DNA from: Arcanobacterium canis
GTDB taxonomy: Bacteria > Actinomycetota > Actinomycetes > Actinomycetales > Actinomycetaceae
Reading direction: 5' to 3'
NCBI RefSeq assembly: GCF_029625435.1
Contig: NZ_CP121208.1
Coordinates: 1,364,001 to 1,428,000 of the forward strand
Length of the DNA stretch: 64,000 bases
Part shown: in pieces, positions 35,041 through 44,269 of the stretch
How the letters are laid out: each line of letters begins with the position of its first letter
Numbering within the stretch: position 1 is the first letter of the stretch
The notes under the pieces: generated by a model
What the model saw: the letters and a program-made list of their open reading frames with translations, nothing else
Told to the model about the DNA's origin: nothing
Database searches by the model: none
Made by a program: the position numbers and the translations under genes

Positions 35041-37065
35041 TCAACGTTTCATATATGCCGCGACTTGAGCGAGTACGCCATCTCCGTAGCGCATGAGTTT
35101 CGTTGATCCGATTCCTTTCATTGCACCGAGTTCGGCGAGCGTTGCCGGTTTGCGTATCGCGATCTCGAACAAGGTGGTGTCATGGAAGATCACATAAGCG
35201 GGCTTGCCGATCTGTTCGGCGACTTCGGCCCGCCATATGCGCAAAGCTTCAAAAAGATCGCGGTCGCCTTGCGTGGCTTGCTCGTAATCAGCCTTGACTT
35301 GAGCCACGCGCTTTCGGGACTGTGCTGAGCGCGACTGTGGCTTGGGCCAGAACGGAAGAAGGAAGCGTGAGACTTTTCGGTTCGCACGCTTCCCATTTCC
35401 AATAGCGTACGAAATGAAAAGCTCCTCTTTTGCACGCGTGATCCCGACGTAGAGCAATCGGCGCTCTTCTGCGATCCCCTCATCACCTTGAGCGTGCGAA
35501 ATCGGCATCAGCCCTTCGCTCATCCCGACGAGGAAGACTGCCTTCCATTCCAAACCTTTCGCGGCGTGGAGGGAAGATAATGTCACTGCCTCTTGTGTGG
35601 GCTCGTTCGAAGCAGCTTTTCGCTCCTCAAGCTCCGCAACGAACTGAGCCATGGATGTGCCGCGCTTTTCCCACATGTCTTCTCCGAGCAATCGCAATGC
35701 TTCGAGAGATTCCCAGCGCTCACGAGCCGCTCCGTGAGCGGCTGGAGGCTCTTTCCTCCACCCCATTGAGTTGAGTGTACCTTCGACGAGTTGTGGAAGA
35801 TCGAGTCCACTTTTTGCAGTTCCCAGTTCACTGCGCGCGACGGCGCGCAAGGTCACCATCGCTTCGAGGACTTCCTTTCGCTGGAAAAACCTGGTGGCAC
35901 CGCGAACCGTTGCAGGAATTCCAGCTGCGCTGAGAGCAGATTCCAACTGTTCGGACTGCGAGTTTGCTCGGTACAAAATGGCGATGTCGGAGTAATCGAT
36001 ACCTTGGCGATGCAAAGAAACGATCTTGCCCGCGATCTCGTTCGCCTCGGTTTCGTCGTCGGCGTATTCCTGATATTCCACAGGCCTCCCGTTGCCTCCC
36101 ATGGCTCGTAAGAACACGGCGCCGTCGCTCTGGTTTTCTGCGATTACGTCGTTTGCCAGATCAACGATCTCAGTGGTGGATCGGTAGTCACGGTTGAGGG
36201 TGATTGTGCGAGCTTTGGGGAATTCTTTGGAGAAATTCGCCAAATAGTTTGAGCTAGCACCCGTAAAGGAGTAGATCGTCTGAGAAACATCACCGACTAC
36301 GCAAATGTCGCGGCGATCTCCCAACCACAGCTGGAGGAGACGGTGTTGCATCGGGGAAACGTCCTGGTATTCGTCAACGACGAAGTGCTTGTACTGGCGA
36401 CGAATTGCAGCGGCGACGTCCTCTCTTTCGCTCATCAGTCCAATGAGGATCAAGATCGTGTCTTCGAAATCGATGACACCGCGCTCACTTTTGACTTCTT
36501 CGTATGCGGTGATGAGCGAGGCGATATCTTGTGCGCTGGCATCTCCTGGGGGTTCACGTTTCGCCATGGTTGCACGAGCAACGTAATCTTGCGGCGTCAC
36601 GAGGCTCACTTTGGACCATTCGATTTCGCTTGCAAAATCACGAACCGAGATACGATCCGTTGGCATTCCTAAGTGTGAGGCAGCAGCGGCCACTAGCGGC
36701 GCTTTGTGTTCACGAATTTCTGGAACCTGCCCACCGATGACCTGCGGCCAGAAATAGCGTAGTTGGCTCAGGGCTGCGGAGTGGAAGGTTCGAGTTTGCA
36801 CGTTGCCAGCATCGAGATCAAGAAGTCGCGAGCGCATCTCCCCCGCAGCCTTGTTGGTGAACGTGACAGCAAGAACGTTTGTTGGCTGGTAGGCGCCAGT
36901 TTTGACTCCGTAGGCAATGCGGTACGTAATCGCCCGAGTTTTACCTGTTCCAGCGCCAGCGAGCACGGCCAGTGGCCCGTGTAGGTGCTGGGCAACTTCG
37001 CGCTGTTCACGATCAAGGGCATCGAGAAGATCTTGGGCTGACACATTCTTCCTTTCGACACGCAA
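35041..37065 (-). CDS. uvrD2: ATP-dependent DNA helicase UvrD2
   Basis: A 674-residue SF1A helicase. Walker A lies in VLAGAGTGKTRAITYRIA, motif II in FVVDEYQDVSPMQ, motif III in VVGDVSQTIYSFTGAS, and motif VI in LLYVGITRAKEEL. The C-terminal 75 residues are an HRDC domain (PATLAELGAMKGIGSTKL), the feature that separates UvrD2 from UvrD1. It unwinds DNA during repair. Start is GTG or ATG at 37065 region with GAAAGGAAG upstream. It is divergent from mycoredoxin, which matches gene order in other actinobacteria. Confidence 0.9.
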   Translation of the reverse strand: MRVERKNVSAQDLLDALDREQREVAQHLHGPLAVLAGAGTGKTRAITYRIAYGVKTGAYQPTNVLAVTFTNKAAGEMRSRLLDLDAGNVQTRTFHSAALSQLRYFWPQVIGGQVPEIREHKAPLVAAAASHLGMPTDRISVRDFASEIEWSKVSLVTPQDYVARATMAKREPPGDASAQDIASLITAYEEVKSERGVIDFEDTILILIGLMSEREDVAAAIRRQYKHFVVDEYQDVSPMQHRLLQLWLGDRRDICVVGDVSQTIYSFTGASSNYLANFSKEFPKARTITLNRDYRSTTEIVDLANDVIAENQSDGAVFLRAMGGNGRPVEYQEYADDETEANEIAGKIVSLHRQGIDYSDIAILYRANSQSEQLESALSAAGIPATVRGATRFFQRKEVLEAMVTLRAVARSELGTAKSGLDLPQLVEGTLNSMGWRKEPPAAHGAARERWESLEALRLLGEDMWEKRGTSMAQFVAELEERKAASNEPTQEAVTLSSLHAAKGLEWKAVFLVGMSEGLMPISHAQGDEGIAEERRLLYVGITRAKEELFISYAIGNGKRANRKVSRFLLPFWPKPQSRSAQSRKRVAQVKADYEQATQGDRDLFEALRIWRAEVAEQIGKPAYVIFHDTTLFEIAIRKPATLAELGAMKGIGSTKLMRYGDGVLAQVAAYMKR

Positions 37066-37181
37066 AGTCTTTCACGTTTAGATCTCGTTTTTCACCACGA
37101 TGGCGTTCATGTGTGGAAAACGATGTCACACAGCATGGGCGGTGGAAAGTTGAAGCCCACCGATGATGTACCCTTGAATCC

Positions 37182-37427
37182 ATGAAAAACAAAGTAACGA
37201 TGTACACCACCTCGTGGTGCGGATACTGCAAGAACCTCAAGAAGCAACTGGGTGCCAAAGGCATCGAGTTCACTGAAATCGATATCGAAAACGAGCCAGA
37301 AGCAGCGCAGATTGTCGCCGCAGTCAACGAGGGCAACCACGTCGTGCCAACCGTGCAGTTCTGGGATGGAACCACGATGACGAATCCGTCGGCGAATGAG
37401 GTCGAAGAAAAACTCGCGCACACCTAA
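37182..37427 (+). CDS. mrx1: Mycoredoxin (glutaredoxin-like)
   Basis: An 81-residue thioredoxin-fold protein with active site WCGYC in MYTTSWCGYCKNLKKQL, followed by the cis-proline segment HVVPTVQFWDG. The CGYC form and position next to uvrD2 mark mycoredoxin, which reduces mycothiol mixed disulfides. Cytoplasmic, single gene, divergent from uvrD2. Length and motif are normal. Confidence 0.9.
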   Translation: MKNKVTMYTTSWCGYCKNLKKQLGAKGIEFTEIDIENEPEAAQIVAAVNEGNHVVPTVQFWDGTTMTNPSANEVEEKLAHT

Positions 37428-37511
37428 GGTGTCAAAAGCGAAGCTCCACCTACGCAAATGCAACAAACATGCAATAAATTGCACCACGGCTGAGTTTTGA
37501 GAAAATATAAC

Positions 37512-39704
37512 GTGACTATTTCCGCATGGCGTTTTGTCGCCCGAGATTCTGAATACTCCCTACGTATCGTTGGACGCCCAATTCACCTGGGCGCCCACCT
37601 TTTTGACATGGGGGTGGATGTTGCTGTCCTGGCAGGGCAAGCCACTCGAGTCGAAGTGTGCTTCCTCGATCTTTCCTCGCCCTACATCTCCGAACGCCGA
37701 TACCGCCTCCACCGCGGAACCAACGGCATTTGGAGCGGGCACGTCCCCGGTATTTACGCAGGCCAGGCGTATGGCTACCGCGTGTGGGGAAAGTGGAAGC
37801 CGAACCTCGGATTGACACACAACCCTGCCAAACTTCTCCTCGATCCCTACGCTCGCGGAATCATCCAGGCGCCGAGCCTCGACCCGGCGCTCTATTCTCA
37901 CGAAGTCGATGAGAATCTCCGCCCGATCGAGGGGCTGCAAGCCGATCAGCATGATTCCGCGCCGGTTGCAGCAATCGGCATGGTCATGGAAGAACCCGAA
38001 TCGGTCCATCATCGTCCCAACACCCCTTGGGACCAGACCGTGATTTACGAAGCTCACGTCGTCGGCCTGACGAAACAGCTCGACGGCATCCCTGCAGAAC
38101 TTCGAGGCACATACGCGGGAGTCGCTCACCCGGTCACCATCAGCTACCTGAAGTCGCTTGGAATCACCGCGATTGAACTCCTACCAATCCATGCCAAGAT
38201 GAGCGAGCCTTTCCTCACCGAACGCGGACTGACGAATTACTGGGGGTATTCCACGCTTTCGTATTTCACCCCGGAACCTTCGTACGCGACAGCGGCGAAC
38301 CGGGCACTCGGGCCCGACGGCGTTCTCGCAGAAGTGCGCGGGATGGTTTCCCTCCTTCACGACGCAGGGATCGAAGTCCTTCTCGACGTCGTCTATAACC
38401 ACACCTGCGAAGCCGGTGCGGACGGCCCAACCGTCTCATGGAGAGGTCTGGACAACTCCACCTATTACCGTCACGATTCCGCACGCCCCGGAGTCATGAA
38501 GGACACCACCGGAACCGGTAATTCCCTTGATTTCCGCCGCACCCACGTGGTGGGGATGACGCTCGATTCCCTGCGATACTGGGTGGAGAAAATCGGCGTC
38601 GATGGCTTCCGTTTCGATCTCGCGGTAACCGGCGCGCGCCACGGCGACGCCTTCGTCTACAATCATCCGCTCTACGTCGCTATGGCGACTGATCCGATCC
38701 TATCCCAGGTCAAGCTCATCAATGAGCCATGGGATTTAGGATACGACGGCTGGCGCACCGGGCAGTTCCCTCCCCCGACGGCGGACTGGAACGACCGGTT
38801 CCGTGACACCATGCGTCGCTACTGGGTGACCGAACCAGCACAGATCGCCTCAGGCGGTTACGGCTCCGACGCCCGCGACTTCGCCACGCGAATCTCTGGG
38901 TCGGCTGATTTGTTTTCGCACGGTCGCATTCCCGGCGGACGCGGACTGTATGCGTCAATCAACTTCATCACCGCTCACGACGGTTTCTCGATGTATGACC
39001 TTGTGTCCTACAACTGCAAACACAACGAAGCCAACGGCGAAGACGGACGCGATGGAACCGATAACAACCACTCCTGGAACCACGGAGCTGAAGGGCCGGC
39101 GTCGGAAGAAATCGAGGCCTCGCGTCGCAAAACAATCCGCAACCTCTTGGCGATGCTCGTGTTCTCGGCTGGAACGCCGATGCTTCGAGCGGGTGACGAA
39201 CGCCTCGATTCGCAGGGCGGAAACAACAACGCCTACTGCCAAGACAACGAAATCTCATGGATCGATTGGTCCAGCGACGACGAAAACGCCCGCAACCTCG
39301 TTGACACAGTCTCGTACCTGCTCTCACTTCGTCGTGACCACTCGGTACTGCGCCCGGCAAAGTTCTTCACTGGGCAAACTCTGACCGGCGATTCGCTCCC
39401 AGACGTCACCTGGTACGACCGTCACGGCGAGGAGCTGACCGACCACAAGTGGTACAACCGCGAGGTGCGCACGCTACTGATGCTGCGAAGCGGAGGCGGG
39501 AAAGATGCCGATGCGTTGCTGGTGATGAACGGCAACCCACAATCGAAGGAGGTCACGCTCCCCCATGGACGCGGCACAGACTATACGCTGGTATGGGACT
39601 CTACCTGGGCACGTCCGCGCGAACGCGGAGTAGCCTTGACACCAGGCGACGAAACAGTCGTTGCACCAACCTCGATCCAGCTCTACCTGGCCAACCCAGC
39701 GTAG
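37512..39704 (+). CDS. glgX: Glycogen debranching enzyme GlgX
   Basis: A 730-residue isoamylase-type GH13 enzyme. The N-terminal CBM48 domain (about 15-130, RLHRGTNGIWSGHVPGI) leads into the catalytic barrel with VYNHTCEAG, the nucleophile in VDGFRFDLAV, the acid/base in LINEPWDLG and the third acid in ITAHDGFSM. It removes alpha-1,6 branches from phosphorylase-trimmed glycogen. I place the start at the GTG at 37512; a TTG five codons earlier is also open and neither has a good ribosome site. Works with GlgP encoded 4.5 kb downstream. Followed by trpS after 19 bases. Confidence 0.9.
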   Translation: MTISAWRFVARDSEYSLRIVGRPIHLGAHLFDMGVDVAVLAGQATRVEVCFLDLSSPYISERRYRLHRGTNGIWSGHVPGIYAGQAYGYRVWGKWKPNLGLTHNPAKLLLDPYARGIIQAPSLDPALYSHEVDENLRPIEGLQADQHDSAPVAAIGMVMEEPESVHHRPNTPWDQTVIYEAHVVGLTKQLDGIPAELRGTYAGVAHPVTISYLKSLGITAIELLPIHAKMSEPFLTERGLTNYWGYSTLSYFTPEPSYATAANRALGPDGVLAEVRGMVSLLHDAGIEVLLDVVYNHTCEAGADGPTVSWRGLDNSTYYRHDSARPGVMKDTTGTGNSLDFRRTHVVGMTLDSLRYWVEKIGVDGFRFDLAVTGARHGDAFVYNHPLYVAMATDPILSQVKLINEPWDLGYDGWRTGQFPPPTADWNDRFRDTMRRYWVTEPAQIASGGYGSDARDFATRISGSADLFSHGRIPGGRGLYASINFITAHDGFSMYDLVSYNCKHNEANGEDGRDGTDNNHSWNHGAEGPASEEIEASRRKTIRNLLAMLVFSAGTPMLRAGDERLDSQGGNNNAYCQDNEISWIDWSSDDENARNLVDTVSYLLSLRRDHSVLRPAKFFTGQTLTGDSLPDVTWYDRHGEELTDHKWYNREVRTLLMLRSGGGKDADALLVMNGNPQSKEVTLPHGRGTDYTLVWDSTWARPRERGVALTPGDETVVAPTSIQLYLANPA

Positions 39705-39723
39705 CCCCGAACGGAAGGACATC

Positions 39724-40833
39724 ATGAGCGAGACTCACGCTTCGCAGGCACTCGAGAATGCGACCTCGGACGCTTCTCTTGAGCACGCCCGCGCCATTTC
39801 GAACAAGATCCAGGTAGCGATCGACGACGATCCGAGCCAGTTCCGCGTGCTGACCGGCGCACGTCCGACCGGGCATCTTCATATTGGCCACTACTTCGGC
39901 GCCCTGAAGAACTGGGTTTCGCTTCAACAACGTGGCGTTGATACATGGTTGCTGATCGCCGATTACCAGGTCATCACAGACCGCGATTCTGTGGGGCCGA
40001 TGCGCGAACGCGTGTACTCTCTGCTTGCGGATTACCTCGCTGTTGGTATGGATCCGGAAGAGACGACGATTTTCGCTCATTCGCAGGTTCCCGAGTTAAA
40101 CGAGTTGATGCTTGCCTTCCTTTCCCTCGTCACCGACGCCGAGTTGCGGCGTAACCCGACGGTGAAGGCAGAGCTAGAGGCCACCGAGGGGCGGCCAATG
40201 TCCGGATTGCTCTTGACTTACCCTGTTCACCAAGCCGCAGATATTCTTTTCTGCAAAGCAAATCTCGTTCCCGTCGGGAAAGATCAGCTTCCTCACCTTG
40301 AGCAGGCGCGTGTGATCGCTGACCGCTTCGACCGTCGTTACGGAAAGAAGAGTGCGCCGCGAGTTTTCCCACGCCCGCAGGGTCTGCTTTCCGAGGCTGA
40401 GTCTGTGCTCGGCCTCGATGGTCAGAAGATGAGTAAGTCACGTCATAACACGATTGAACTGCGCATGACTGAGGATGAAACTGCCAAGCTCGTGAAGAAA
40501 GCAGTGACTGACTCTGAGCGCATGATCACGTGGGATCCGCAAAACCGCCCTGAAGTGTCCAACCTCCTCCTCATTGGAGGTTTGGCAAGTGGCCGCGATC
40601 CACGCGACATTGCCGCTGAGATTGGCAATGGGGGTGGTGGAATGTTAAAGAAATACGTCACCGAAGCGCTCAACGCCTACCTCGCTCCTGTTCGCGCACG
40701 CCGAGCAGAGCTGGAAGCCGATCCTGCTTTCCTCGAATCGGTTCTTCAACGAGGTGTCGAGAAGGCCCGCGAGCAGGCAGCAGCTACGCTCAATGAAGTA
40801 CACCAGGCTTTGGGCATGAGCTACTTCGGCTAA
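39724..40833 (+). CDS. trpS: Tryptophanyl-tRNA synthetase
   Basis: A 369-residue class I synthetase charging tRNA-Trp. The HIGH motif is in GHLHIGHYFGALKNW and KMSKS in LDGQKMSKSRHNTIEL; the tryptophan pocket DYQVITDRDS is present. The ATG at 39724 follows GGAAGG by four bases; a longer open frame overlaps glgX and is not used. It has an N-terminal extension of about 38 residues before the catalytic core. A 15-bp terminator hairpin begins 41 bases after the stop. Confidence 0.95.
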   Translation: MSETHASQALENATSDASLEHARAISNKIQVAIDDDPSQFRVLTGARPTGHLHIGHYFGALKNWVSLQQRGVDTWLLIADYQVITDRDSVGPMRERVYSLLADYLAVGMDPEETTIFAHSQVPELNELMLAFLSLVTDAELRRNPTVKAELEATEGRPMSGLLLTYPVHQAADILFCKANLVPVGKDQLPHLEQARVIADRFDRRYGKKSAPRVFPRPQGLLSEAESVLGLDGQKMSKSRHNTIELRMTEDETAKLVKKAVTDSERMITWDPQNRPEVSNLLLIGGLASGRDPRDIAAEIGNGGGGMLKKYVTEALNAYLAPVRARRAELEADPAFLESVLQRGVEKAREQAAATLNEVHQALGMSYFG

Positions 40834-40873
40834 GCCGATCGATTGTTTTTGATCGTGAAAGAACACATGTCAA

Positions 40874-40909
40874 CGGGGTTGAGGGCGGCAAAAACCGCCC
40901 TCAACCCCG
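40874..40909 (+). terminator. Terminator of trpS, overlapping the open frame of the next gene
   Basis: A perfect 15-bp inverted repeat (40874-40888 with 40895-40909) and a CAAAAA loop. It lies inside the longest open frame of the following permease, which argues that the permease starts after it. Confidence 0.75.
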
Positions 40910-40932
40910 CATGTCTCCCCTCAGAGACACGC

Positions 40933-41727
40933 GTGAGCTGGCGTCAAAAGATACACGCATGGGCCGCGCATTGGACACCAACATTCGTCGCAATCCTCGC
41001 ATTGTTGACTGGATGGGAAGCATGGGTGCGCCTGCGCGACGTACCGCCAAATGTCATCCCTGCTCCGTCACAGATCCTTCTTGCCACGATTGATACGTGG
41101 CCGACTCTTGGGCCAGCCACGTTAGTGACGGCGATCGAGGGTTACGTTGGATTTGTTTTCGCAGTGTGTGCCGGAATTGCCCTCGGCATCAGCCTGTACG
41201 CTTCACGGATCGTTAACCGGGCATTTTTCCCGCTCTTATATGCGGCTCAGACATTGCCGCTGATCGCTATCACGCCACTGTTCTTGATCTGGTTCGGCTT
41301 CGAAATATCAGGAAAGATCGTGATTGTGACGATCTTTGGTCTCTTCCCTATTGCGGTGGCGACATCACGAGGGCTCAATTCCGTTCCGCAGTTTTATTCC
41401 GATGTCGCGCTCACATGCGGCGCAAGTCCTGCGTGGACTCTGTGGCACGTGAAACTTCGAGTCGCTGCGCGGCAAATCTTCTCAGGTGTGCGCGTCAGTG
41501 CTGCCTACATCTTTGCCACAGCATCTACCGCGGAGTATCTCGGAGCGCGTTCAGGCCTGGGTATTTGGCTCCAAGCAGCCTACAATTCATTCCGCGTGCC
41601 GCTAATCTTCTCCGCGACGCTCATGATTATTTTCCTCACCGGTTTACTGCTGGTGACAGTGACTCTTATCGAACGCGCCCTTCTCGGCCCGATTGAGGAT
41701 GAAGATCTGGGCGAAGACGGACACTAA
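40933..41727 (+). CDS. ABC transporter permease, SsuC/ThiX/TauC type
   Basis: A 264-residue permease with six membrane segments and the BPD loop (ALTCGASPAWTLWHVKLRVAA) typical of nitrate/sulfonate/thiamine-precursor importers; a WFGFEISGKI segment supports the group. I place the start at GTG 40933, because upstream in-frame starts (ATG 40867, 40843) lie in or before the trpS terminator hairpin; the ATG at 40867 remains possible. The stop overlaps the stop of the convergent nucleoside hydrolase (CTAA). Together with the NMT1-like binding protein at 42871 it could form one importer, but no ATPase gene is in the window. Confidence 0.8.
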   Translation: MSWRQKIHAWAAHWTPTFVAILALLTGWEAWVRLRDVPPNVIPAPSQILLATIDTWPTLGPATLVTAIEGYVGFVFAVCAGIALGISLYASRIVNRAFFPLLYAAQTLPLIAITPLFLIWFGFEISGKIVIVTIFGLFPIAVATSRGLNSVPQFYSDVALTCGASPAWTLWHVKLRVAARQIFSGVRVSAAYIFATASTAEYLGARSGLGIWLQAAYNSFRVPLIFSATLMIIFLTGLLLVTVTLIERALLGPIEDEDLGEDGH

Positions 41728-42866
41728 GACACAGCCTCGTGAACAGTTGCAATGAAACGGTTGAGGAAGACCTCGCGGTTCACCCCAATTGCCATTCGAA
41801 TACGCGTGGCCGAAGGATCGTTGAGTCCATAGGGATCCCCGATCGTGCGGCCACGCACTCCGTGAGTATCACTTGTTTGTGTTTCAACACACATCGGAAG
41901 TTCAAGGATTGACACAAGGCTCGGATCAAGTGCGACCGCGACCGCAAGCGGATCGTGAAGCGGCATTCCTTGAGCAAAGATTCGGCTCGATCGAGCATTC
42001 GCTGTGATCGAAAATTTTGCAATCTGGGTGAAGAAATTTCCTGCCTCGCTGACACGCCATGATTCAATCGCCTGCGCTCCACAAAGCACTTGATGTGTGA
42101 CATCGAGGGGGACAAGTGTGACATCAGCGCCTGAGTGAAAGACGCGATCAGCGGCTTCAGGATCTTGAATCATATTCGTCTCCGCTACCGCTCCCCAGCA
42201 ATTTCCAGGTTGAGTCACAGCTCCACCCATGCTCACTATCCTCAAACGCTCGGCAAGTTCGGGCCGGGCGCGAAGCACTTGATCCACCGTGGTCAGAGGG
42301 CCAACAGTCACCACTGTCACAGGAGAGTGTTCTAGCGCGTCAATAATCTTCTGCGCGCCCTGAGAAAGCTCTGTGTGTGCAAGGGCCTGCTGCCCTGACG
42401 TCGTTGTCACCTGCATGAGATCGCCCACTACGGGCGCTGGATTCGCATGACGGTCTCCTGAACGGTATCCCCCGATTGATACTCCGAATCCCTGGGTCAC
42501 ATAGCGCTCAACAGATTCCAGAAGATGTGTATCAGTACCGATGTCTGCAGAGGAAATGTCCGAGCCGAAATCACGCGGATCCACACCACCCAAGCCGTTA
42601 TCGCCGTGGAAAAGCGCGCATCCGGCGTCGGGAATGAAGCCAGATGCCCACGACGGGTGCTTCGGACCTTGCCATACGTCGATGTCGGTGCGCCCCAGTA
42701 ACGCCAAAACTGCGCGAGTGTTGACTTCAGCTCGCGCCTGGGTGACGTTGCCGTAGCTGGCGATCATGGCGAACCGGCCGCAAAACTCACCGGCTTTTGC
42801 CGCTCCCACCATGAACGCCAACGCGAGGGCGTCATCAATTCCTGTATCGACGTCGATAAATAACAT
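41724..42866 (-). CDS. Inosine/uridine-preferring nucleoside hydrolase
   Basis: A 380-residue nucleoside N-ribohydrolase. The calcium-binding signature DVDTGIDDALAL is at residues 4-15, and the fold continues with VVTVGPLTTVDQ and a later HDPLAVAVAL. It releases the base from ribonucleosides. It starts four bases after the stop of the binding-protein gene, so it is the second gene of that operon. The pairing with an NMT1-type transporter protein suggests salvage of a base or thiamine-type precursor (inference). Length exceeds the typical 310 residues by about 70. Confidence 0.85.
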   Translation of the reverse strand: MLFIDVDTGIDDALALAFMVGAAKAGEFCGRFAMIASYGNVTQARAEVNTRAVLALLGRTDIDVWQGPKHPSWASGFIPDAGCALFHGDNGLGGVDPRDFGSDISSADIGTDTHLLESVERYVTQGFGVSIGGYRSGDRHANPAPVVGDLMQVTTTSGQQALAHTELSQGAQKIIDALEHSPVTVVTVGPLTTVDQVLRARPELAERLRIVSMGGAVTQPGNCWGAVAETNMIQDPEAADRVFHSGADVTLVPLDVTHQVLCGAQAIESWRVSEAGNFFTQIAKFSITANARSSRIFAQGMPLHDPLAVAVALDPSLVSILELPMCVETQTSDTHGVRGRTIGDPYGLNDPSATRIRMAIGVNREVFLNRFIATVHEAVS

Positions 42867-42870
42867 GGGC

Positions 42871-43926
42871 TTACTTCGCTAAAAACTCGTCGGTTGCCAG
42901 CTCACGAGAAACTGGAGCATGTGTCACCGGTGTGCCGTTGATGTCCTCGTATGCGCGCGCATTGGCGAGGAAGTCGGCATAGGCCTGCGTGCCAGAGAAA
43001 TCGTTCCTCCCCAAAACAAAGGTTCCGTTCTTGATTTTCGCCCGGTCTCCCCAGAACTGCCCGTCAACGATGTCATGCATCGATTTCTTGACAAAATCGA
43101 GCTCAAGGTTGGCTTCGGGGGCCTCATCAACCAAAATTTTTGCTGCCTCGTCCGGGTGCTCGTAAGCATAGACGTAGCCACGCTGAACGGCTTGGGTGAA
43201 GGAACGAACGAGCTGCGGATCTTTCTTGATCAGTGCGTCGTTTGTGATGATGCCGATGGCATCAGCATTGCCTGGCACTCCATAGTTTTGCGCTCCGAAG
43301 CAGGTCAACTTCGGTCCGTGGAGGCGTGACTGGACGCCTTCCCACGTATCGTAAAAGCCACCGAAGTCGGCCTTGCCGGAGCCAAGAACTTCGAAGGTGG
43401 AGGTTCCCACGGTGACTTTATCGAACGTCCCCTTTCCTCCGTCTGTTTGGATCATTTTGCGCACAACAGCGTCCGATTCATTGGCGCCAAATGTGGCAAA
43501 CGTCGTCCCATCGAGATCCTTTGGACGCGTGATCTTTTTATTCGATGCCAATGCGCACCAGATTGCGCTCGGCTTTTGCTGAACTTGGAGAATTTCTTTG
43601 AGGTGAGCACCCTTGAGCGAATAAATTCCGACATTCGCCATATTCGACAGCGCGAAATCCGCCAGCCCGTTATTCACCGCCTGCTCAGCACCTGCCTGAG
43701 CCACAGCCAAAATATCGACGTCGATACCGGCGTCCTTTAGCCAGCCTTTATTCTTCGCAATGTAAACCCCAATATGGTTCGTGTCCGGGGCCCACGAAAG
43801 CATAAAACTGACCTTTTTTCTTGGCGCGTCACCACTTTTTTGATCAGCAGTTAGCATGGAGCAGGCACCCACAGCACACGTCACGAGTGTCAAAGCGGTC
43901 AATGTGCGTACAACGCGTGATGTCAT
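42871..43926 (-). CDS. NMT1/ThiY-like ABC substrate-binding lipoprotein
   Basis: A 351-residue lipoprotein with lipobox VGAC in MTSRVVRTLTALTLVTCAVG-AC. The mature part has the NMT1/THI5-like pattern: FMLSWAPDTNHIGVYIAKNKGW, then GAEQAVNNGLADFALS. Members bind thiamine pyrimidine, riboflavin-type or related ligands. I use the ATG at 43926 because it begins the signal peptide; the longer frame adds an implausible leader. First gene of the operon with the nucleoside hydrolase. The matching permease candidate is on the opposite strand at 40933. Confidence 0.85.
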   Translation of the reverse strand: MTSRVVRTLTALTLVTCAVGACSMLTADQKSGDAPRKKVSFMLSWAPDTNHIGVYIAKNKGWLKDAGIDVDILAVAQAGAEQAVNNGLADFALSNMANVGIYSLKGAHLKEILQVQQKPSAIWCALASNKKITRPKDLDGTTFATFGANESDAVVRKMIQTDGGKGTFDKVTVGTSTFEVLGSGKADFGGFYDTWEGVQSRLHGPKLTCFGAQNYGVPGNADAIGIITNDALIKKDPQLVRSFTQAVQRGYVYAYEHPDEAAKILVDEAPEANLELDFVKKSMHDIVDGQFWGDRAKIKNGTFVLGRNDFSGTQAYADFLANARAYEDINGTPVTHAPVSRELATDEFLAK

Positions 43927-44269
43927 CAGCGATCCCCTAGGTCGATCATTACCGCCCTCTGGGTATTCACGGCAACGATGCCTCGTGCTGGGCAACCCAG
44001 AAAGAGGACGGACGAGGTTCCGAGGTTGCTGGAATTCACTGTAGCAAGACGTGCCCGGCGGCGCAGGTTCGTTGTGTTCGCCGACGCTGGCAGCGCGGGA
44101 CTTTACACCTAGACGTCCTGGGAAAACCCCTCAAGCCTGTAATTTGTTGCAATCTATGCCTCAATTTTTCATCGGGCAAAAGTTCATTTTCTATATCGCG
44201 GCAGGTATTGTGGAGCGTGGTAATCGCGGAAAATTTTTTCCGCCACCTCGTCCTTTGAAAAGGAGCAAC
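43927..44269. other. Divergent intergenic region between binding protein and glgP
   Basis: 343 bases with no gene. It contains a palindrome GCGGAAAA-TT-TTTTCCGC (44226-44243) ending 26 bases before the glgP start. I searched by eye for a TPP riboswitch upstream of the binding protein and could not support one. Confidence 0.5.
44226..44243. promoter_or_regulatory. Palindrome upstream of glgP
   Basis: Eight-base arms (GCGGAAAA/TTTTCCGC) around a two-base centre, immediately upstream of the glgP ribosome site. Candidate operator or leader hairpin. Confidence 0.4.

Noticed and set aside
43927-44050. Possible TPP riboswitch before the NMT1-like binding protein
   Set aside because: A GGTAAT and AGGGGA resemble parts of the 3' half, but the CTGAGA box and the GAACCTGAT segment are missing, so the motif is not supported.
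44051-44269. 73-codon N-terminal extension of glgP
   Set aside because: No similarity to phosphorylases, and a clear AGGAG precedes the internal ATG at 44270.
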